64,000 bases of DNA from Inia geoffrensis (lineage: Eukaryota; Chordata; Mammalia; Artiodactyla; Iniidae). This document shows positions 60,715 to 64,000 of the stretch, piece by piece. Below the pieces are notes generated by a model that was given only the letters and a program-made list of their open reading frames with translations, had not been told where the DNA came from and searched no databases. Position 1 is the stretch's first letter. Every line of letters starts with the position of its first letter. The translations under genes were made by a program, and so were the position numbers. Where the stretch lies: positions 66,915,092 to 66,979,091 of the forward strand of contig CM070905.1 in assembly GCA_036417435.1 (NCBI GenBank). The letters run 5' to 3'.

Positions 60715-60732
60715 CCTTTTATAAGACTCTTT

Positions 60733-60946
60733 TTAAAAATTATTTATTTATTTTGCATTACGTGGGCCTCTCACAGTTGTGGCCTCTCCCAGTGCGGAGC
60801 ACAGGCTCCGGACGTGCAGGCCCAGCGGCCGTGGCTCACGGGCCCAGCCGCTCCACGGCACGTGGGATCTTCCCGGACCGGGGCACGAACCTGAGTCCCC
60901 TGCATTGGCAAGTGAACTCTCAACCACTGCGCCACCAGGGAAGCCC
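60733..60946 (-). mobile_element. CHR-type SINE
   Basis: Reverse copy. Its tail has become aaaaattatttatttatttt and it carries several substitutions, so it is older than the copies near 28-36 kb. The flanks ccttttataagactcttt (60715-60732) and ccttttgtaagattcttt (60947-60964) form an 18-bp target-site duplication with two mismatches. Confidence 0.95.
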
Positions 60947-60964
60947 CCTTTTGTAAGATTCTTT

Positions 60965-61640
60965 CTCTCCAAATTACTCCATTTTGCTTAAATGCATTGC
61001 TTCAGAACAAAATCAGCTATATAACAGAAGAGAATAATAATGTTGTTTTCTTTGCTTAATAATTTGACTTTTCTTTTGTAGTAACCATTGTGTTGTTAAC
61101 CTAGATTCTATTTATCTTTCCTTTTAAAGTGTAATGAGATTGTTTTCTCAAGACTGCTGACTAGATAGTAATTCCTTAATTTGTAATGGAATACATACTT
61201 AATGATAGTCACATCCTACAAAAATGACTTTACATTTATCTTTATTGAATCTCTCAATATGACTAACTTATATTGCTCTTTGATTTATCAATAAAGATTA
61301 AATCATAATAGATTAAATAATTATTAAATACTAATAATCTAGTAATAGATTAAACTGTTTGATCCATTTTTCTGTCTCTGTAAGTTTGATTACTGTTTTA
61401 CTCTGTTCTTCAAGTTCCACTTGGCAAATTTTTTTCCTGGTGGTATATGTAGTGCTATGAGGAAGCTATTAAGAAAAATGCAAAAATTAGATTTGAGAAG
61501 TAAATAGCACTGTAGTGACCTTAAAAGGTTGACATATTTGATCAGTGTATTGATGCACTTGTAGGAAGCTCACAACCTACTAGTACCATTTTCTTAAGAT
61601 GTAAAATAAAAACTGTTGAACAAATTTGTTTTATTAAAAA
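60965..61640. other. AT-rich spacer
   Basis: Repeated ATTAAAT/TAATAG text near 61290-61350. No gene or repeat family. Confidence 0.5.
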
Positions 61641-61644
61641 GAAG

Positions 61645-61890
61645 GCTTGTAATGAGCCAGGCATTGTTCTGTTTTTTGATTCCTTGTTTCACATATTAAT
61701 TCTTGAATCCTAATAACAACCTAAAAGTTGATAATATTATTGCTATCATTTATAGTTGACACTGAGGCAAAGAGATTTAAGTAATTTGCTTAATGAGGTA
61801 GCTAATAAGTGACACAGCCAATATTTGAGCCTAGACCATCAGTATCCAGAGTCAGTGCTCTTAGCCATCACTTACCCTGCCTTCCTAAAG
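61645..61890 (-). repeat. MIR SINE, nearly complete
   Basis: Reverse MIR with taatgagccaggcattgttc, gacactgaggcaaagagatt, aatttgcttaatgaggtagc and gtcagtgctcttagccatca. Confidence 0.78.
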
Positions 61891-62007
61891 ACTGAAAATG
61901 GTCTTTTAAAATTATATCACCATTAAAATAGAGGATAATCTAAATTTGAGGATGGCTTATCTTATAAAGTTGTATTTCTCATTGTCTGCCCTTGTTCTTT
62001 GAATGCC

Positions 62008-62039
<32 letters not shown>

Positions 62040-62053
62040 GTGCGTGTGTGTGT
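62008..62053. repeat. (GT)n microsatellite, interrupted
   Basis: A GT run with interruptions (gtttgtg, gtgcgtg). It is followed by ATTT-rich sequence and a T-tract ending near 62102. Confidence 0.95.
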
Positions 62054-62208
62054 TTATTAATTTATTTATTTACAGGTCTTGACTTTTTTTTTTTTTTTTT
62101 TTCCCAAATCATTTGTAATAGAAAAACCCAGTATCTTTTACTAAACATTCCCCGGTATATATGGTAATAATGACTTCTCACAGTGTCTTATTGGGGCAAC
62201 TTCTTTTT

Positions 62209-62416
62209 TTTTTTTTTCTTTCCCTGCGGCACGCGAGCCTCTCACTGCTGCGGCCTCTCCCGTTGCGAAGCACAGGCTCCGGACGCACAGGCTCAGTGGC
62301 CACGGCTCACGGGCCCAGCTGCTCCGCGGCATGTGGGATCCTCCCGGACCGGGGCACGAACCCGTGTCCCCTGCATCGGCAGGCGGACTCTCAACCACTG
62401 CGTCACCAGGGAAGCC
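62209..62416 (-). mobile_element. CHR-type SINE, young-looking
   Basis: Reverse CpG-rich copy with a perfect 17-bp target-site duplication (tggggcaacttcttttt, 62192-62208 and 62417-62433). The 125-codon frame at 62161-62538 and overlapping frames on both strands are SINE translations. Confidence 0.97.
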
Positions 62417-62433
62417 TGGGGCAACTTCTTTTT

Positions 62434-63315
62434 GCTACTCCATATCACTTGTCTGCTAAAGGCAAAATAGCAGGTGCACATAACTGTTACACAGTCCCTT
62501 CAGCTCCCTCTCTGGAATTCATGTCGTCAGAGTGCTGACTTACATCAGCATGTTTCAAGATTGCCACCTGGTCTAAGATCTAGGTTGCTTTGAATAGCTC
62601 TTACCCTTTATTAAGACTCAGATGAGGCAGATCAGTCCAGGCAATCATTGCACCTGTTAAGGGCTTTGGCTCATGCTTATGAGAAATTTAGTCTTTGCTA
62701 CATTATAAATCATCCCAATGTACCACATTGACATTTTCACCATCACAGATGCAGGGATAACGGTTGACAGTTGCAGTATCAAATGACACCTGCTTGACAC
62801 ATTTATCAGTTATGTTAAGGTGAGATGCTGTGAAAGTCTGAGCTAATAAACAGATTTAGCGGACTTGACTAACATTTAGAGAAAAATTGTTCTGTAGAGA
62901 CTGACTGGAAGAGAGGCACACCTTCGGTAAAATTACATTTATTGAGCATTGGGTTTTAGGCACTGTGCTAAATTCACTATGTTGACCTGAAATAGACTGC
63001 CAGATATTTCTCTAGCGAAGATGGATCTATTTGGGATCGGCAGAGAATTGCAACTGGCGGGGGGGGGGTCTCCAACAATGGTGAGCCATGTGCAAGTCCC
63101 ATCATGGCAAGGGAAGGAGAGCAATTTTACAAAGGGGAAAGGAATTTGGGAGGGCTTACAGTAAACGAAGAGTCCATGGCTTTTCATGGCAGCCTCCTTG
63201 CCAGGAAAGAAGGATCTTCATTCTTCATGTTGGGCTGTACTATCTATTGTCATAAGTGTGAGAGCTCCCCCTTCTGGTCTCCCAACTCTATTTAATTGAG
63301 GTTTCTCTTTTTTCA
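62434..63315. other. No gene; possible L2/MIR scrap
   Basis: The text ttattgagcattgggtttta and ggcactgtgctaaattcact near 62938-62980 hints at an old L2 or MIR. A run of 10 G lies near 63060. The small frames at 62939-63187 and 63104-63295 overlap on opposite strands and are unsupported. Confidence 0.4.
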
Positions 63316-63319
63316 TTTT

Positions 63320-63500
63320 TTACTATTATATTCATGATCTCGTTTAACCCCATGAGGCAGGTCCTGTGTTTATTTCTGTTTTACAGATGATAAAACAGAA
63401 AACAAAGGTTAACTGACAGAAATAAGAGTAAGCAGTCCCCACTGCCCGGACCACGCACTGGCTAACAGCCCAGACTGCAATCACCGGCCTAAATCACATT
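63320..63500 (-). repeat. MIR SINE remnant
   Basis: Reverse MIR: gtttaaccccatgaggcagg, tgttttacagatgataaaac and aggttaactgacagaaataa. Confidence 0.65.
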
Positions 63501-63504
63501 TAAG

Positions 63505-64000
63505 CCAGGCTGCCCCTTTCCTACCTACGGGAGAGTTCTATTCTCTACAGCCGTTTCCTCACCATTCAAAGGGAGAATAATAACTGTTTGAAGAGCTATT
63601 AGGATGATTGTGTCCATTAATAGATAAAACAGCCTTGGGACCATGACTGTTTGCTCTCACCCAGTTAGCAAGAAGTGGCCAAGTGGAAACTGAGATAGCA
63701 GATTTCAGAGCCTGGGTTTTAGCTACTGTATCACTTTATTTGGTGCAGATTTTACCTTCTGTTGTTCCACCGCCCCATACATATAATAACTCCCTTCTTG
63801 AAGCAACATTAATTCCTACTGTGGCCTTACCCCATAAAGATGCTGTGCTTTGAGCAGCATTTTCAATTATGAGCATGCTCCCCAAGATTATACATCATCC
63901 CACAGGCTGATGCCTCTTGTGTAATTGAAAAGGCAAGCAGTCTGCAGCAGCCTGGGGTGCAGTTCTGCAATTTCATCAAAACCCTCTCGCTGCAGAATTC
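63505..64000. other. Possible MIR scrap, otherwise nothing
   Basis: The text cgtttcctcaccattcaaag, ggagaataataactgtttga at 63551-63590 hints at a plus-strand MIR 3' half. The remainder to the window end holds nothing I recognise. Confidence 0.4.

Overview
This window is nuclear DNA of a mammal, almost certainly a cetacean and most likely a toothed whale or dolphin. The strongest evidence is 13 copies of the tRNA-derived CHR-type SINE known from whales and hippos. Its head reads like gcttccctggtggcgcagtgg and its body ends in a CpG-rich segment with an A-tail. The other repeats (several generations of LINE-1, MIR, L2, MER5A, a Tigger element and a probable MaLR LTR fragment) are the normal eutherian set. 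The sequence is AT-rich and gene-poor, and I find no intact protein-coding gene, exon, tRNA, rRNA, CRISPR array or prokaryotic feature. Almost every open frame over 60 codons is a reading of a repeat or a chance frame.

Layout. 1-5.1 kb: a CHR SINE, old MIR/L2/LTR scraps and a 5'-truncated plus-strand L1. 6.3-10.5 kb: an ancient plus-strand L1 body carrying two CHR SINEs of different age, then a MIR. 10.9-19.3 kb: the most complex locus, a nearly full-length minus-strand L1 with its 5' UTR still present. It was later hit by an internally deleted Tigger DNA transposon and by two CHR SINEs. 19.3-30 kb: AT-rich sequence with LINE-1 fragments, MIRs, an older CHR SINE and a younger one. 30.8 kb: a short 3' fragment of an RPS18 retropseudogene. 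32-43 kb: three CHR SINEs, MER5A, MIR, a polypurine tract and long stretches without recognisable features. 43.8-45.7 kb: a second, 5'-truncated minus-strand L1. 49.5-50.7 kb: a SET processed pseudogene with target-site duplications. 52.8-64 kb: three more CHR SINEs, L2/MIR scraps and two GT microsatellites.

The nesting gives a relative history: MIR, L2 and LTR remnants are oldest, then the L1 bodies, then Tigger and the older CHR SINEs, then the young CHR SINEs with near-perfect target-site duplications. The two pseudogenes were made by L1-type retrotransposition of host mRNAs. No previously undescribed biological system is evident. The most worthwhile objects are the nested L1/Tigger locus, the roughly 71-bp repeat units in the L1 5' UTR, and the well-bounded retrocopies.
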